Assembly (NCBI GenBank): GCA_019637815.1
Contig: JAHBUZ010000004.1
Coordinates: forward strand, 124,001 to 188,000
Origin: Chloroflexota bacterium
GTDB taxonomy: Bacteria; Chloroflexota; Limnocylindria; Limnocylindrales; CSP1-4
Reading direction: 5' to 3'
DNA: 64,000 nucleotides
Below, one piece after another: positions 35,873-45,878 of this stretch. Position numbers and translations under genes: made by a program. The notes under the pieces were generated by a model. It was not told the origin of the DNA. It was given only the letters and a program-made list of their open reading frames with translations, and made no database searches. Position 1 is the stretch's first letter. Every line of letters begins with the position of its first letter.

Positions 35873-37816
35873 ATGGGCAGGACGATCAGGACCCGGTCGA
35901 GGATCGGTGTGGCACTCGCGGGGGGCATCCTCGCGGTCGGAGGACTGGCCGGCACCGCCAGCGCCCAGGACCCGGTGACGTTCCGTGTCGGTGTCACGCA
36001 GGCACCCAGCGATACGGGGCTGAACCCCTATCTCGCGGTCCTTGCGTCGGACTACGTGCTGTTCACGGACCAGTACGACCTGCTGGTCGCGTTCGGGCCG
36101 GAGCTGGAGCCCGCGCCCGGCCTCGCCGAGTCGTGGGAGATCAGCGACGACGGTCTCGAGCGCACGTTCCACCTGCGCGAGGGGGTCACCTGGTCGGACG
36201 GTCAGCCCTTCACCGCCGAGGACGTCCGCTTCCAGTTCCAGTACATCATCGACAGCCACGACCCGGCCTACGTGGGGCCCCAGGCGCCCGATGGCAACGA
36301 CCTCCTCGACGGCGATGGCAACCCGACCCCTGACGGCGAGCCGGACTACCCGCTCTCCCTCTTCGGCGGGGCGCTCGACCTCGACGGCGGCATCGACGCG
36401 ATGCGTATCACGGCCATCGAGGCACCCGACCCGCGGACGCTCATCATCCGGACGTCGGAGCCGGTCGCGACGCTCACCCAGATCTACATCCCCATCCTCG
36501 CCAAGCACATCTGGCAGGACATCACGTTCGAGGCCGCGTCGGTCGAGGCCCTGAGCATCGAGCAGTCCGTGGGCACCGGGCCGTTCCGGATCGTCGAGTT
36601 CGATCCGCGCCAGGCGATCGTGCTCGAGGCACGCCCGGACTACTGGGCGGGCGGCCCCCGCATCGACCAGCTCGTGTACCAGTACTTCGACAACGACGAG
36701 GCCCAGGTCCAGGCGCTCATCAACGGTGACGTCGACTTCCTGGACAACTTCCCGCCGAGCCTCGCGAGCGCGCTCGAAGGTGCCCCGGGTGTGACCACCA
36801 ACATCGCGCCCAGCTCCGACTTCGGCGAGCTGGGCTTCAACAGCTGGGACCCGACGCCCGAGCGGTTCGTCCTCGAGGGCTGCACCGACTGCCCGAAGGG
36901 CCCCACGACCGGGTCGCTGGGCGATCCCTGGATCACCCGCGCCGATGTGCGCGCTGCGCTGTCCGGGCTCATCGACAAGCAGGCGCTCATCGACTTCGCG
37001 CAGTCGGGCTATGGCGATCCGGGCTACTCGCTCGTGTCGCCGTATCTCAACCCGACCTTCGGCTACACGCCCGAGCCGGGCGACCCGGTCACCTTCCCGG
37101 AGTACACGGACGAGGCGAGCCAGGCCGAGGCGCGGGCCACCGCCGAGACCCGCTTCCGCGAAGCCATGGCAGCCATCGGCTTCACGGACACGGACGGCAA
37201 CGGCATCCTCAACGTCCCGGACGACGAGGCATCCCGTGCGTTCGACCCGGAGGGCGCCGGCCAGGACTGGAGCCTGCGTCTCAACGTCCGCGCGGATGAC
37301 CCGGAGGACCGCCTGGCCGGGGAGCTCATGGAGGTCTGGTTCGAGGCAGCCGGCGTCGACATCGCGTACGAGCCGGTGAGCGAGGACCGCCTGTACGAGA
37401 TCGCCTACCCCAGCACGTCCAACGGCGACATGGACCTGTACATGTGGGGCTGGGGCCCGGACCCGGATCCGGACTTCATCCTCGGCGTGTTCACCTGCGC
37501 CCAGATCAACAACTGGCAGGACGCCGCCTACTGCGACCCGGCCTACGACGAGCTGTACCGCTCGCAGCGGACCCAGGTCGATCTGGAGGAGCGCGCGGCC
37601 ACGGTGCGAGCGCTCCAGGACAAGCTGTACCACGACGCACCGTACGCGGTGCTGTGGTACGCGAACGTCCTCGAGGCCTACCGGTCCGACCGGTGGGAGG
37701 GCTTCCAGGCGATCCCCGCGGAGGGCGGCGCGCTATGGTCCACCTACGGGTTCGGGCCCCATGGGAGCCGCATCACCGTGGCACCCCTCGGAACGGGCGG
37801 AGCGGTCGCCCCCTGA
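35873..37816 (+). CDS. peptide/oligopeptide ABC transporter substrate-binding protein (family 5)
   Basis: 647 aa. Signal peptide with RIGVALAGGILAVGGLAGTASAQD and no lipobox cysteine. Family-5 hallmarks: LAESWEISDDGLERTFHLREGVTWSDGQPFTAEDV (about 85-120, continuous in the gene), GTGPFRIVEFDP (about 235), YWAGGPRIDQLVYQYF, PSSDFGELGFN, RADVRAALSGLIDKQALI, and the C-terminal YDELYRSQRTQVD. Longer than DppA (about 535) due to inserts in the middle (DGDGNPTPDGEPDYP). Captures di/oligopeptides for the permeases downstream. GGAGGAGG precedes ATG 35873 at short distance. Confidence 0.92.
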   Translation: MGRTIRTRSRIGVALAGGILAVGGLAGTASAQDPVTFRVGVTQAPSDTGLNPYLAVLASDYVLFTDQYDLLVAFGPELEPAPGLAESWEISDDGLERTFHLREGVTWSDGQPFTAEDVRFQFQYIIDSHDPAYVGPQAPDGNDLLDGDGNPTPDGEPDYPLSLFGGALDLDGGIDAMRITAIEAPDPRTLIIRTSEPVATLTQIYIPILAKHIWQDITFEAASVEALSIEQSVGTGPFRIVEFDPRQAIVLEARPDYWAGGPRIDQLVYQYFDNDEAQVQALINGDVDFLDNFPPSLASALEGAPGVTTNIAPSSDFGELGFNSWDPTPERFVLEGCTDCPKGPTTGSLGDPWITRADVRAALSGLIDKQALIDFAQSGYGDPGYSLVSPYLNPTFGYTPEPGDPVTFPEYTDEASQAEARATAETRFREAMAAIGFTDTDGNGILNVPDDEASRAFDPEGAGQDWSLRLNVRADDPEDRLAGELMEVWFEAAGVDIAYEPVSEDRLYEIAYPSTSNGDMDLYMWGWGPDPDPDFILGVFTCAQINNWQDAAYCDPAYDELYRSQRTQVDLEERAATVRALQDKLYHDAPYAVLWYANVLEAYRSDRWEGFQAIPAEGGALWSTYGFGPHGSRITVAPLGTGGAVAP

Positions 37817-37872
37817 GTCGGCGCGCCCCGTCGGCGCGACCGACCCCTGCTCCGTGACCGGCTGCCAGACCG

Positions 37873-38916
37873 GTGGGTAGCGCGTTCGTCCTGCGCAAGC
37901 TGGGCGGCGCGCTGCTCACGCTGTTCGCGATCGCGGTCCTCAACTTCTTCCTGTTCCGGATGCTGCCGGGCGATCCGGTCAACACGCTCCTGCCCCGCAC
38001 CGTCAGCCAGGCCCAGAAGAACGCGCTGCGCATCCACCTGGGCCTCGACCAGCCGGTCTTCCCGGGCATCGTGCGCTCGCCACAGGGAGCACTGGAGATC
38101 GACCTCTCCACCCTGCCGGACAGCCTGCTCCAGAACCAGTTCCTGACCAGCATGGGCAACCTGCTCGTGCTCGACCTGGGCCAGTCGTTCTCGGAGCGCA
38201 AGCCGGTCACCGAGGTCATCGCCGACCACTTCTGGCCCACGGTCCTGCTCGTGGGGACCGCGGAGGTCATCGCGCTCGTGGTGGGCGTGCTCATCGGCAT
38301 CCGTGCCGGCTGGCGGCGGGGCAGCCGGTTCGACCGGCTCGCCATCAACGGCTCGCTGGTGCTCTACGCGGTGCCCTTGTTCTGGCTGGGCATGCTCCTG
38401 TTCTACCTGTTCGCCACGTCCAACGGCATCGCGCTGTTCCCCGGCCAGCAGATGGTCACGCCCGGCGCCCGGCACACGGACCTCGTGGCCTACTGGGTGG
38501 ACGTGCTGCGGCACCTGTTCCTGCCCGCGGCCACCCTTGCCCTGGGCCTCATCGCGGGCAACGCGCTCATCATGCGCAGCTCCATGGTGGAGACGCTCAA
38601 GGACGACTACGTGACCACCGCCCGGGCCAAGGGGCTCACGGAATCCCAGGTGGTCCGTCGGCACGCCATCCCCAATGCGCTGCTGCCCACCGTGACCGTG
38701 GTCGCGCTCACGTTCGGATACGTCCTGGGCGGCGCCATCGGCGTGGAGGAGGTCTATGCCTGGCCGGGCATGGGCAGCCTCATCATCGACGCCATCGAGC
38801 GCAAGGACTTCCCCGTGCTCCAGGGGGTGTTCCTCGTCATCGCGCTGTGCGTCGTCATCGCGAACCTGGTCGCGGACATGATGTACGGCATCCTGGACCC
38901 ACGGGTGCGCACATGA
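37873..38916 (+). CDS. peptide ABC transporter permease (DppB-like)
   Basis: 347 aa, six membrane helices. Opens LRKLGGALLTLFAIAVLNFFLFRMLPGDPVN, the DppB hallmark, with a periplasmic insertion at about 45-95. The EAA-type loop is DDYVTTARAKGLTESQVVRRHAIPNALLP (from about residue 238). It ends LVADMMYGILDPRVRT. GTG 37873 is the chosen start; the 56-nt gap upstream contains no terminator. The stop overlaps the dppC-like start as ATGA. Confidence 0.93.
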   Translation: MGSAFVLRKLGGALLTLFAIAVLNFFLFRMLPGDPVNTLLPRTVSQAQKNALRIHLGLDQPVFPGIVRSPQGALEIDLSTLPDSLLQNQFLTSMGNLLVLDLGQSFSERKPVTEVIADHFWPTVLLVGTAEVIALVVGVLIGIRAGWRRGSRFDRLAINGSLVLYAVPLFWLGMLLFYLFATSNGIALFPGQQMVTPGARHTDLVAYWVDVLRHLFLPAATLALGLIAGNALIMRSSMVETLKDDYVTTARAKGLTESQVVRRHAIPNALLPTVTVVALTFGYVLGGAIGVEEVYAWPGMGSLIIDAIERKDFPVLQGVFLVIALCVVIANLVADMMYGILDPRVRT

Positions 38917-39917
38917 CCAGCGCCGCGGCAGCCGCGCCCTCCCCCGCTCGTCGCCATGGTCGTCGCGACGCGTGGACCCACGCCTGGTCGGTCATCCGGG
39001 CCGATCGCCAGAGCATGCTGGGCATGGTCATCCTGGTGGTGTTCGCCATCATCGCGATCGCCGGCCCGATCCTCGCGGGGCCCATCGACCGCGCGGGCGC
39101 CAACCGGCCCATGCTCGACCCGTCGCTGGCGCACCTGTTCGGCACCGACCGTTCCGGCCGGGACCTGTTCCTGACCAACATCTGGGCGACCCAGGTGAGC
39201 CTGCTCGTGGGCGTGGTCGCGAGCATCCTGTCCATGGTCATCGGCACGGCCATGGGCATCGCGGCGGGCTACCTGGGTGGCCGCTGGGACGCGTGGCTGA
39301 TGCGTCTCACGGACTTCTTCTACGTGCTGCCCACGCTCGTGCTGGCGCTCGTCCTTGCGGCCATCATGGGACCCAGCCTGAGCAACGTCATCCTCGTCAT
39401 CGCGGTCACCTCGTGGCCCGCCACGGCGCGGGTCATCCGTTCCCAGACGCTCACCGTGCGCGAGCGGATGTTCGTCGACCGGGCACGCGCCACGGGTGCC
39501 AGCAGCGCCCGCATCATGCGCCGCCAGGTGCTGCCCAACGTGTTCGGCCTCGTGCTCGCCAACACCACGCTCACCATCGCGGGTGCCATCTTCCTGGAGA
39601 CGACGCTCTCGTTCCTGGGCGTGGGACCGCGTGATACCTACTCCTGGGGCCGCATCCTCGACGAGTCGTTCGAGGCCGGCGCGCTGACGCTCGGCAAGTG
39701 GGCGTGGTTCGTGCCCCCCGGCGTGGCGGTGGTGCTCGTGGTGCTCGCCTTCACGCTCGTGGGCGGCGCGTTCGACGAGATCCTCGACCCGCGGCTGCGT
39801 CGCCGGGGTGCCGGGCCAGGCGCGGAGCCGGACGCCACGGACCCCGGCGGCCCGCTGCTGTCCATCGAGTCGCTGTCCGTCCCCGAGTCCCTCGACCCCG
39901 AGCGGCGGGGTGGCTGA
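38913..39917 (+). CDS. peptide ABC transporter permease (DppC-like)
   Basis: 334 aa. ATG 38913 overlaps the DppB-like stop. Core elements: RADRQSMLGMVILVVFAIIAIAGPIL, LFGTDRSGRDLF (about 80-91), MGIAAGYLGGRWDAWLMRLTDFFYVLPTLVLAL, and the EAA loop FVDRARATGASSARIMRRQVLPNVFG (about 187-212), then FLETTLSFLGVGP. Forms the channel with the DppB-like protein. A Pro/Glu-rich tail of about 45 residues after ILDPRLR is longer than usual. Confidence 0.93.
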   Translation: MTSAAAAAPSPARRHGRRDAWTHAWSVIRADRQSMLGMVILVVFAIIAIAGPILAGPIDRAGANRPMLDPSLAHLFGTDRSGRDLFLTNIWATQVSLLVGVVASILSMVIGTAMGIAAGYLGGRWDAWLMRLTDFFYVLPTLVLALVLAAIMGPSLSNVILVIAVTSWPATARVIRSQTLTVRERMFVDRARATGASSARIMRRQVLPNVFGLVLANTTLTIAGAIFLETTLSFLGVGPRDTYSWGRILDESFEAGALTLGKWAWFVPPGVAVVLVVLAFTLVGGAFDEILDPRLRRRGAGPGAEPDATDPGGPLLSIESLSVPESLDPERRGG

Positions 39918-39961
39918 GATGATCGGGCAGTCCACGCCCGCTCCGGCACGGGAGCCCTGAG

Positions 39962-41209
39962 ATGGCGCTGCTGGAGGTGCGCGACCTGGTCGTGGAGTTC
40001 ACCCTCGGTGACGGGCGGATCGCGCGGGTCGTCGACGGCGTGGACCTGGACCTCGATGCGGGCGAGGCGCTCGGGCTGGTCGGCGAATCCGGCTGCGGCA
40101 AGACCACCACCGCGCTCGCCATCGCCCGGCTGCTGCCCGCCAACGGCCGCATCGCGCGGGGCACGGTGCGACTCGACGGCCAGGATCTCACCGCGCTCGA
40201 TGATGCGGCCTTCCGCGATCGACGCTGGACGGACATCAGCGTCATCTTCCAGGGCGCCATGAACGCGCTCAACCCCGTGCGGCGCGTGGGCGACCAGGTC
40301 GCCGAGCCCATCCTGATCCACGAGCCCACCACGACCCGCGAGGCAGCACGCCGCCGCGTGGCGGAGCTGTTCGAGCTCGTGGGCATCAGCCCCGACCGGC
40401 TTCGCGAGTACCCCCACCAGTTCAGTGGCGGCATGCGTCAGCGCGTGATGATCGCGATGGCGCTCGCCTGTCGACCACGCCTGGTCATCGGTGACGAGCC
40501 CACGACCGCGCTGGACGTGATGGTCCAGGCGCAGATCCTGGAGCTGCTCGAGCGGTTGCGCCGCGAGCTGGGCCTCGCGCTCATCCTCATCACCCACGAC
40601 CTGTCCGTGGTCGCCGAGACGTGTGACCGGACGCTCGTGATGTACGCGGGCCGGCTCGCCGAGACGGGTCCCGTGGAGCGGCTCCACGGCGGACCGCTCC
40701 ACCCGTACAGCCTCCGTCTGCTGCGATCCGTGCCGGACCTCAGCGGCGAGCGACGGCTCCCGGCCGGCATCCCGGGTCAGCCGCCGAGCCCCGAATCGCC
40801 GGTGAGCGGCTGTCGCTTCCATCCCCGCTGCGATCGTGCGATGGCGCAGTGCGTCACGGATGTGCCCGTGGTCCGCTCCTTCGGGGAGGCCCACCGCGTG
40901 GCCTGTCACGCCGTGGGTGAGGAAGGTCGCCTGCGACCGCCCGGGGAGCTGCCCCGCATCCCCTCCGCGCTGGCCATCGCGGCGGCCAGCACGAGCGGCG
41001 TGGAGGTCGCGGTCGACGCGGACGTGCTGCCGGTGTCGGCGGACGACCTGGGCGTGCCACCAGGGGATCCCCGGGAGCCGCCGGCCGATCGGCCCGTGGG
41101 CGTCGCGGGTCCGCCGATGCCGCCGGTCCCGCCGTCCGTCGCGCCGGTGCGCACGACCACCGATGCGTCGGCGCCCACGACCGACGACCTGCCCCGGGTG
41201 GACGCGTGA
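39962..41209 (+). CDS. peptide ABC transporter ATP-binding protein (DppD-like) with long C-terminal tail
   Basis: 415 aa. Walker [11 protein letters not shown] (about 42-51), signature [15 protein letters not shown] (about 155-169), Walker [14 protein letters not shown]-loop LILITHDL, and the oligopeptide_ABC C-terminal motif [12 protein letters not shown] followed by the Fe-S-like C..RCD cluster [15 protein letters not shown] (about 281-295). Homologues end near residue 325. Here about 95 extra Pro/Ala/Val-rich residues ([28 protein letters not shown]) follow, probably disordered. Starts 44 nt after the DppC-like stop. Confidence 0.92.
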   Translation: MALLEVRDLVVEFTLGDGRIARVVDGVDLDLDAGEALGLVGESGCGKTTTALAIARLLPANGRIARGTVRLDGQDLTALDDAAFRDRRWTDISVIFQGAMNALNPVRRVGDQVAEPILIHEPTTTREAARRRVAELFELVGISPDRLREYPHQFSGGMRQRVMIAMALACRPRLVIGDEPTTALDVMVQAQILELLERLRRELGLALILITHDLSVVAETCDRTLVMYAGRLAETGPVERLHGGPLHPYSLRLLRSVPDLSGERRLPAGIPGQPPSPESPVSGCRFHPRCDRAMAQCVTDVPVVRSFGEAHRVACHAVGEEGRLRPPGELPRIPSALAIAAASTSGVEVAVDADVLPVSADDLGVPPGDPREPPADRPVGVAGPPMPPVPPSVAPVRTTTDASAPTTDDLPRVDA

Positions 41210-42201
41210 TCGGGCTGCGCGGGCTCCGGGTCCACTACCCCCTCCGTCGATCGCTCGGCGCGTGGCTCCGGGGTGAGCCGGTGGGCGTGATCCGGGCCGT
41301 GGACGGCGTGGACCTGGACCTCGGCCGCGGTGAGATCGTGGCGCTCGTCGGCGAATCCGGCTCCGGCAAGACGACCACGGGCCGTGCGCTCGTGCGCCTC
41401 GCGCCCATCACGGACGGGCAGGTGCTGCTCGATGGGGAGGACGTCACCCGCATCGGCGGCCGGGCGCTGCGCGCCTACCGACGCCGGGTCCAGATCATCT
41501 TCCAGGACCCCTACGAGAGCCTCGACCCGCGACGGACCATCGCCCAGCAGGTGGAGGAGCCGCTCCTCGTCCAGGGCCTGGGTGACGCTGCCGAGCGGGC
41601 ACGCCGCGTGGATCGCGCCCTCGACGATGCCGGCCTCCGGCCCGTGGAGCGCTATCGCGACCGGTTCCCCCACGAGCTCTCGGGCGGCCAGCGACAGCGG
41701 GTCGCCATCGCGAGTGCCATGGTGCTGGAGCCGGACGTGCTGGTCGCGGACGAGCCGGTCTCGATGCTCGACGTGTCGCTGCGGAGCGGCATCCTGCGGG
41801 TGATGCTCGACCTGCGGGCACACCGGGACGTGGCGATCCTGTTCATCACCCATGACCTGTCGCTGGCGTGGCTCATCGCCGACCGCATCGCGGTGATGTA
41901 TCTCGGCCGGGTGATGGAGATCGGGCCGGCGGAGACCCTGGTCCGGGATCCGCGCCACCCGTACACCCGGGCGCTGCTGTCGGTGATGCCCTCACCCGAC
42001 CCCGCGCATCGGCGGGAGCGTCGCATCCTGCGCGGCGAGACACCCGATGCATCCCGGGTGCCGCCGGGCTGCCGGTTCCACACTCGCTGCCCGCTCGCCT
42101 TCGATCGATGCCGGACCGAGGAACCACCCAGCGTGGAGGTGACGCCGGGCCACGTGGCGGCCTGCTTCCTGGCGACCGAACCACCGACCGATCCGGCTTG
42201 A
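41206..42201 (+). CDS. peptide ABC transporter ATP-binding protein (DppF-like)
   Basis: 331 aa. Walker A GESGSGKTTTG (about 46-56), Q-loop IIFQDPYESLDPRRTI, signature LSGGQRQRVAIASAM, Walker B VLVADEPVSMLDVS, and the C-terminal DPRHPYTRALLSVMP followed by GCRFHTRCPLAFDRC. Typical OppF/DppF. GTG 41206 overlaps the previous stop by 3 nt. Last gene of the five-gene peptide uptake operon, which is complete. Confidence 0.93.
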   Translation: MIGLRGLRVHYPLRRSLGAWLRGEPVGVIRAVDGVDLDLGRGEIVALVGESGSGKTTTGRALVRLAPITDGQVLLDGEDVTRIGGRALRAYRRRVQIIFQDPYESLDPRRTIAQQVEEPLLVQGLGDAAERARRVDRALDDAGLRPVERYRDRFPHELSGGQRQRVAIASAMVLEPDVLVADEPVSMLDVSLRSGILRVMLDLRAHRDVAILFITHDLSLAWLIADRIAVMYLGRVMEIGPAETLVRDPRHPYTRALLSVMPSPDPAHRRERRILRGETPDASRVPPGCRFHTRCPLAFDRCRTEEPPSVEVTPGHVAACFLATEPPTDPA

Positions 42202-42757
42202 TCGAGCCGACGCCCGAGGCGGCCCGCTTCCCCGCAGGCCAGCCGCCGGCCGACCCGTCCTGACTCGGCACGCTCGACCGGCACGGGGACGGCCGGTACC
42301 TGCCTGAGTCACATCGGAGCATCAGACCTTCCGGCCCGGACTCGGCTATCCCCGGCCTGACCGGCCGACGAGCTGACCGAGCCCGCCACCGGCCGGGCCT
42401 TCGGGCCGACTGGCCTCGGCGACCCAGGACCATGCCGATCGATCCCGCTGGTCGACCATGTGGCGCCTGCTGACGGGTCCGGGCTCGGCACCCACGCTCG
42501 GCCTGTTCGCCGATCGCCCGACCAGTCGAGCAGATGGCATGGAACTCGGCCCGGTGACGCGGCAGGTGCTCGACCAGTCAGACCGATCGTCCAGGAAGCC
42601 AGCCCGAGGGAAGGCTCTGGAGCCCTGGATGTCCGGCTGCCGACCGTCCGGCGCCTCACAGTGAGCCATGCGGCGCCGTCCGCGCGCATCCAGGGCGCGC
42701 ATCCAGAGGGCGCATCCAGCCCGCGCATCCGGCGGGCGATCAGCCCGCCACGGGACC
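42202..42757. repeat. repeat-bearing spacer, copy B of the dispersed element
   Basis: 556 nt with no supportable gene. 42481-42604 is the reverse-oriented relative of the element at 15711-15837. It contains GACCGATCGTCCAGG (42581-42595), also found exactly at 45727-45741. The 42260-42360 part has several CGGCCGG-type palindromes. It separates the peptide operon from the convergent aldolase gene. Confidence 0.75.
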
Positions 42758-44173
42758 TCAGCCGGCCGCGACCGCCTCTCGGACGGACGCGGGCGCCGGG
42801 CGATGCCGCACCGGGGTGGTGACGTATCGCTCGACCATCGCGCGGCTGCCGGTGACGCCCAGCTGCTCGGACAGGTAGCGCACCTTGGCGGCCTGGTCGA
42901 CGAGGATCTCCTCCTTGGTCGCGAGGTCCCAGAGCGCCCGCTTGTTCGGCCCCAGGGCCTTCTTGCGGGTCTTGTACACGAACTGGCTGTCCGAGTCGTT
43001 CGGCCCGCGCTCATCGAGCGTGTTCGCGAAGCACCACGCCTCGATCGCCTCGTGCAGCTCGGCCGGGAACGCGGCGTGGTCATAGAGCGTGTTCTGGAAG
43101 CCGGTCGCGAGATGGATCTCCGCGGTCTCCACCTGCGGGAAGCGGTGGAACAGCTCGTCCGGCAGGGTGGAGGCGCCGTGCTGCACCGCGCCGGCGAGGC
43201 CGTAGCTGCGGCACACAGCGGACAGCCGCTCGAGCGTGCCGAAGTCCAGCTTGACCTCCGCGACGCCACCACCCGGCAGCGGCACACCGCCGTGGGAGGT
43301 GCCCGTCTGGACGCTCACCTTGGACAGACCGATCGCGCTCACGCCCGCCAGGCGGTCGAGCTCCGCGCGGTAGCCGTCGAGATACGCCCGCAGCTCCGCC
43401 TCCGTGGAGTTCTCCTTGCCCACCTCGCCGATCTCACCGCCGATGGACACGGTCAGCCCATCCGCCTCCTCGGCCCGGATGCGCGCGGACAGCTCCGCGG
43501 CGCGGGTGTAGTTGGTGCGCTGCTGGGTGTCGACGTCCGGCAGCGAGAGGTCCACCAGCGTCGAGGAGTCGATGTCGATGTTGCCGTAGCCCACGGCCAG
43601 GGCATCGGAGGTCGCCTTGTGGAGGGTGGCGGTGACTCCGTCCGCGTCCGCCGCGTACTTCTTCGCGTTGAACTGGTAGTGGTCCCCCTGGACGAACACC
43701 GGGCCCTGCCAGCCCGCCGCGATGGCGCCCGCCAGGACGCTCGTGATGTACTCGCCCGGGCGCTGGTAGGTGTACTCCTGCTCGCTCCGTGCCAGCTCCA
43801 GGATGATGGCCGCCGAATCGAGCTCCTGGTGCACCCGCAGGATCGCCTGGGTCATGTCGAAGACCTGGGTGCGCAGGTTGATGGCGGGCACCGTGAAGCC
43901 ACGCACCTCACCCCGGCCACGCGCCATGTACAGCTCGTGGATGCTGCCGGACGGGCAGCCCAGCTCCTGCGAGGCCTCCCACACGATCCAGCGCGCGGCC
44001 TCCACGGTCGACGCGTCCTCGCTGAACGTGGCGCTCCAGATGACATCGCGGATACCGCCGGCCCGGAAGGCGGCCGCATCATCGATGACGAGGCGATCCC
44101 CGTCCACATGTGCGATGCCGGCCAGCAGGCCCAGGAGCTCGGCGGGTGTGCTGGCGACGCGCGGCTGCGTCAT
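42758..44173 (-). CDS. class II fructose/tagatose-bisphosphate aldolase-like enzyme (long form)
   Basis: 471 aa, versus 280-350 for typical class II aldolases. Zinc-aldolase features: FVQGDHYQFNAKKY (about residues 162-175, GDH being the metal-binding His site), VSIGGEIGEVGKENSTEAEL (about 250-269), LSKVSVQTGTSHGG (about 293-306) and GAVQHGASTLPDELF (about 334-348). Long N-terminal (IRDVIWSATFSEDAS, WIVWEASQELGC) and C-terminal (NDSDSQFVYKTRKKALGPNKRALWDL) extensions are specific to a bacterial subgroup. Catalyses aldol cleavage of a phosphorylated ketose; the exact sugar is not inferable. GGAGGACG precedes ATG 44173. Convergent with the peptide operon. Confidence 0.82.
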   Translation of the reverse strand: MTQPRVASTPAELLGLLAGIAHVDGDRLVIDDAAAFRAGGIRDVIWSATFSEDASTVEAARWIVWEASQELGCPSGSIHELYMARGRGEVRGFTVPAINLRTQVFDMTQAILRVHQELDSAAIILELARSEQEYTYQRPGEYITSVLAGAIAAGWQGPVFVQGDHYQFNAKKYAADADGVTATLHKATSDALAVGYGNIDIDSSTLVDLSLPDVDTQQRTNYTRAAELSARIRAEEADGLTVSIGGEIGEVGKENSTEAELRAYLDGYRAELDRLAGVSAIGLSKVSVQTGTSHGGVPLPGGGVAEVKLDFGTLERLSAVCRSYGLAGAVQHGASTLPDELFHRFPQVETAEIHLATGFQNTLYDHAAFPAELHEAIEAWCFANTLDERGPNDSDSQFVYKTRKKALGPNKRALWDLATKEEILVDQAAKVRYLSEQLGVTGSRAMVERYVTTPVRHRPAPASVREAVAAG

Positions 44174-44482
44174 GGTCGTCCTCCTCGCGCGCCCGGCGAG
44201 CCGGGTGCTGTCCATCGGGTCGGGCGAGCGACCGGACCCCCGCACCGCGCTGGGCACGGACCACGGGTCGATGGACGCTCGAGGGCCGCCGCCCCGGCGG
44301 CCCGATACGCTGGATGGTACCGCGCCGTCGGGTCCTGCCACCCGGCCGAACGGCCGGTGCTGACCGGTCCGACCGGCCCTCCGCGACCAGGGGCGTGGCC
44401 GCGCCACCAGCGTCCCGGGAACCAGCGGCCATCGGGACGCGTCTGGAACGCACCACCAGCTCCACCAAGAGGTCACCATCCG
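44174..44482. other. 309-nt divergent promoter region
   Basis: Lies between the divergent aldolase and META genes. Contains two perfect hairpins: GGGCCGCC-GCCCC-GGCGGCCC (44283-44303) and CCGGCCG-AA-CGGCCGG (44342-44357). GATACGCT at 44304-44311 and, on the other strand, TACCAT near 44315-44320 are weak -10 candidates. No gene seen. Confidence 0.45.
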
Positions 44483-45349
44483 ATGTCCCTGCGCCTTCCG
44501 CGGCTGTCCCTCGTGCTGGGCACGGCCGCCCTGCTCGTCGCCACCGGTGTCCCGGTCCTCGCCAATGACGGCCCACCCGGCAGCGTCCCGGAGCTGGTCG
44601 ACCCGACCTCCGGCGTCAGCCTCGGCGAACCCGTGCTCGAGGGGACCGTCTGGCACCTCCGGCAGGCCCGCCTGTCGGGTGCCTTCGCGGATATCCCGGC
44701 GGAGGTGGAGGCCACGCTCCAGCTCGTGGATGGCCATGCGAGCGGCAGCGGCGGCTGCAACCGGTGGTTCGCGGAGTACGCCCTGGACGGGACGGCGCTC
44801 TCGTTCGGACCGATCGGGTCGACCCTCATGTTCTGCGAGGGTCCGGGTGGCCAGGTGGAGACGTTCTTCTTCGCCGACCTCGAGGGCGTCACGCAGTGGC
44901 GTTTCGAGGATGCCACGCTCATCCTCGCCGGCGACGACGGGGATCCCATCCTCGCCTTCACGCGTCAGGTCAGTCCTGCCCTCGATGGCAACTGGCTCGT
45001 CATGAGCTACAACGACGGCCAGGGGCACATGGTGTCCATCGACGACGGGTCGGCGACCCTGTCCTTCGCGGACGGGCGTGTCGGGGGCACCGTCGGCTGC
45101 AACAGCTTCGGCGCCGACTACACGCAGGATGGCTGGGAGCTGTCCGTGGGCGATGTCGTGTCCACCGCGATGGCCTGCGAGCCCGCCTCGATCATGGATC
45201 GCGAGACCGCTGTCATCGAGGCGCTCCGAGCCAGCGTCAATGTCGCGGAGGCGGAGGATGGCTGGGAGCTGTCCGATGCGGCCGGCACGCCCCAGATCAT
45301 CCTGTCCAACCACCACCTCATCGGCCCCACGGCGCCGCCCGCGCCCTGA
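44483..45349 (+). CDS. secreted protein with two META (HslJ-like) domains
   Basis: 288 aa. Signal peptide RLSLVLGTAALLVATGVPVLAND. Two META/HslJ-like repeats: first with GTVWHLRQARLSG and ASGSGGCNRWFAEYALDGTALSFGPIGSTLMFCEGP (about 93-128), second with GNWLVMSYNDGQGHMV and GGTVGCNSFGADYTQDGWELSVG (about 198-220). Each has the conserved G-G/S-x-x-C-N signature followed by a second Cys, likely disulfide-bonded outside. META domains occur in stress-related heat-shock protein HslJ; role here unknown. AGAGGT precedes ATG 44483; a hairpin terminator follows at 45390. Confidence 0.85.
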   Translation: MSLRLPRLSLVLGTAALLVATGVPVLANDGPPGSVPELVDPTSGVSLGEPVLEGTVWHLRQARLSGAFADIPAEVEATLQLVDGHASGSGGCNRWFAEYALDGTALSFGPIGSTLMFCEGPGGQVETFFFADLEGVTQWRFEDATLILAGDDGDPILAFTRQVSPALDGNWLVMSYNDGQGHMVSIDDGSATLSFADGRVGGTVGCNSFGADYTQDGWELSVGDVVSTAMACEPASIMDRETAVIEALRASVNVAEAEDGWELSDAAGTPQIILSNHHLIGPTAPPAP

Positions 45350-45878
45350 CCGACGCGCAGCCGACCCGGCGGCACATGATGACCAGTCGCACGACGCCCT
45401 CGGGGATCCACCGGGGGCGTCGTGCATGTTCCGGCGGCGGCGCCGCGCCCGGCCGCTCCCGACCCACCGACCGCGCGGCACGGCGACACGGTCGCTTCCT
45501 GACATTTCGATCGACTGGTAGGCGCGTATCCGGACCGATGAGGCCTCCAGACGGCACTTCGACCGACTGGCCATCGGACTGCCGGCTCCTGCGACGAGCC
45601 CTGAGCGTGAGCAGGCATGCGCGCGATCCTTGGACCTCGCTCTCGGCCGGATACGCCTCGACCAGTGTGTCGACCTGGCAGGATCGCGCGAGCACTGCCG
45701 ACCGGTGGCGCGCACCCGGCCGGCGTGACCGATCGTCCAGGCGGCCAGGCTCACTCGATGGTGACCCGCCGTGCGAGCCAACGAGCGCAGCACCATCGGA
45801 CCCGCAGCAGACCACGGGTCTGTTGATCGGGATCGAAGCGTCGCGCTCGTCCGGCGGCTGCGCGTGACGCGTGCCGGA
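45350..45878. repeat. spacer with dispersed repeat fragments (copy C)
   Basis: 529 nt without a supported gene. GACCGATCGTCCAGG at 45727-45741 is identical to 42581-42595. Further related motifs are TCGACCGACTGGCCATCGG (45559-45577) and CTCGACCAGTGTGTCGACC. Copy C is more diverged than A and B. The terminator at 45390-45424 lies at its left end. Confidence 0.55.
45390..45424 (+). terminator. terminator-like hairpin after the META gene
   Basis: CACGACGCCC pairs with GGGCGTCGTG (10 bp) around a 15-nt loop that can pair further; CATGTT follows. Confidence 0.65.
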
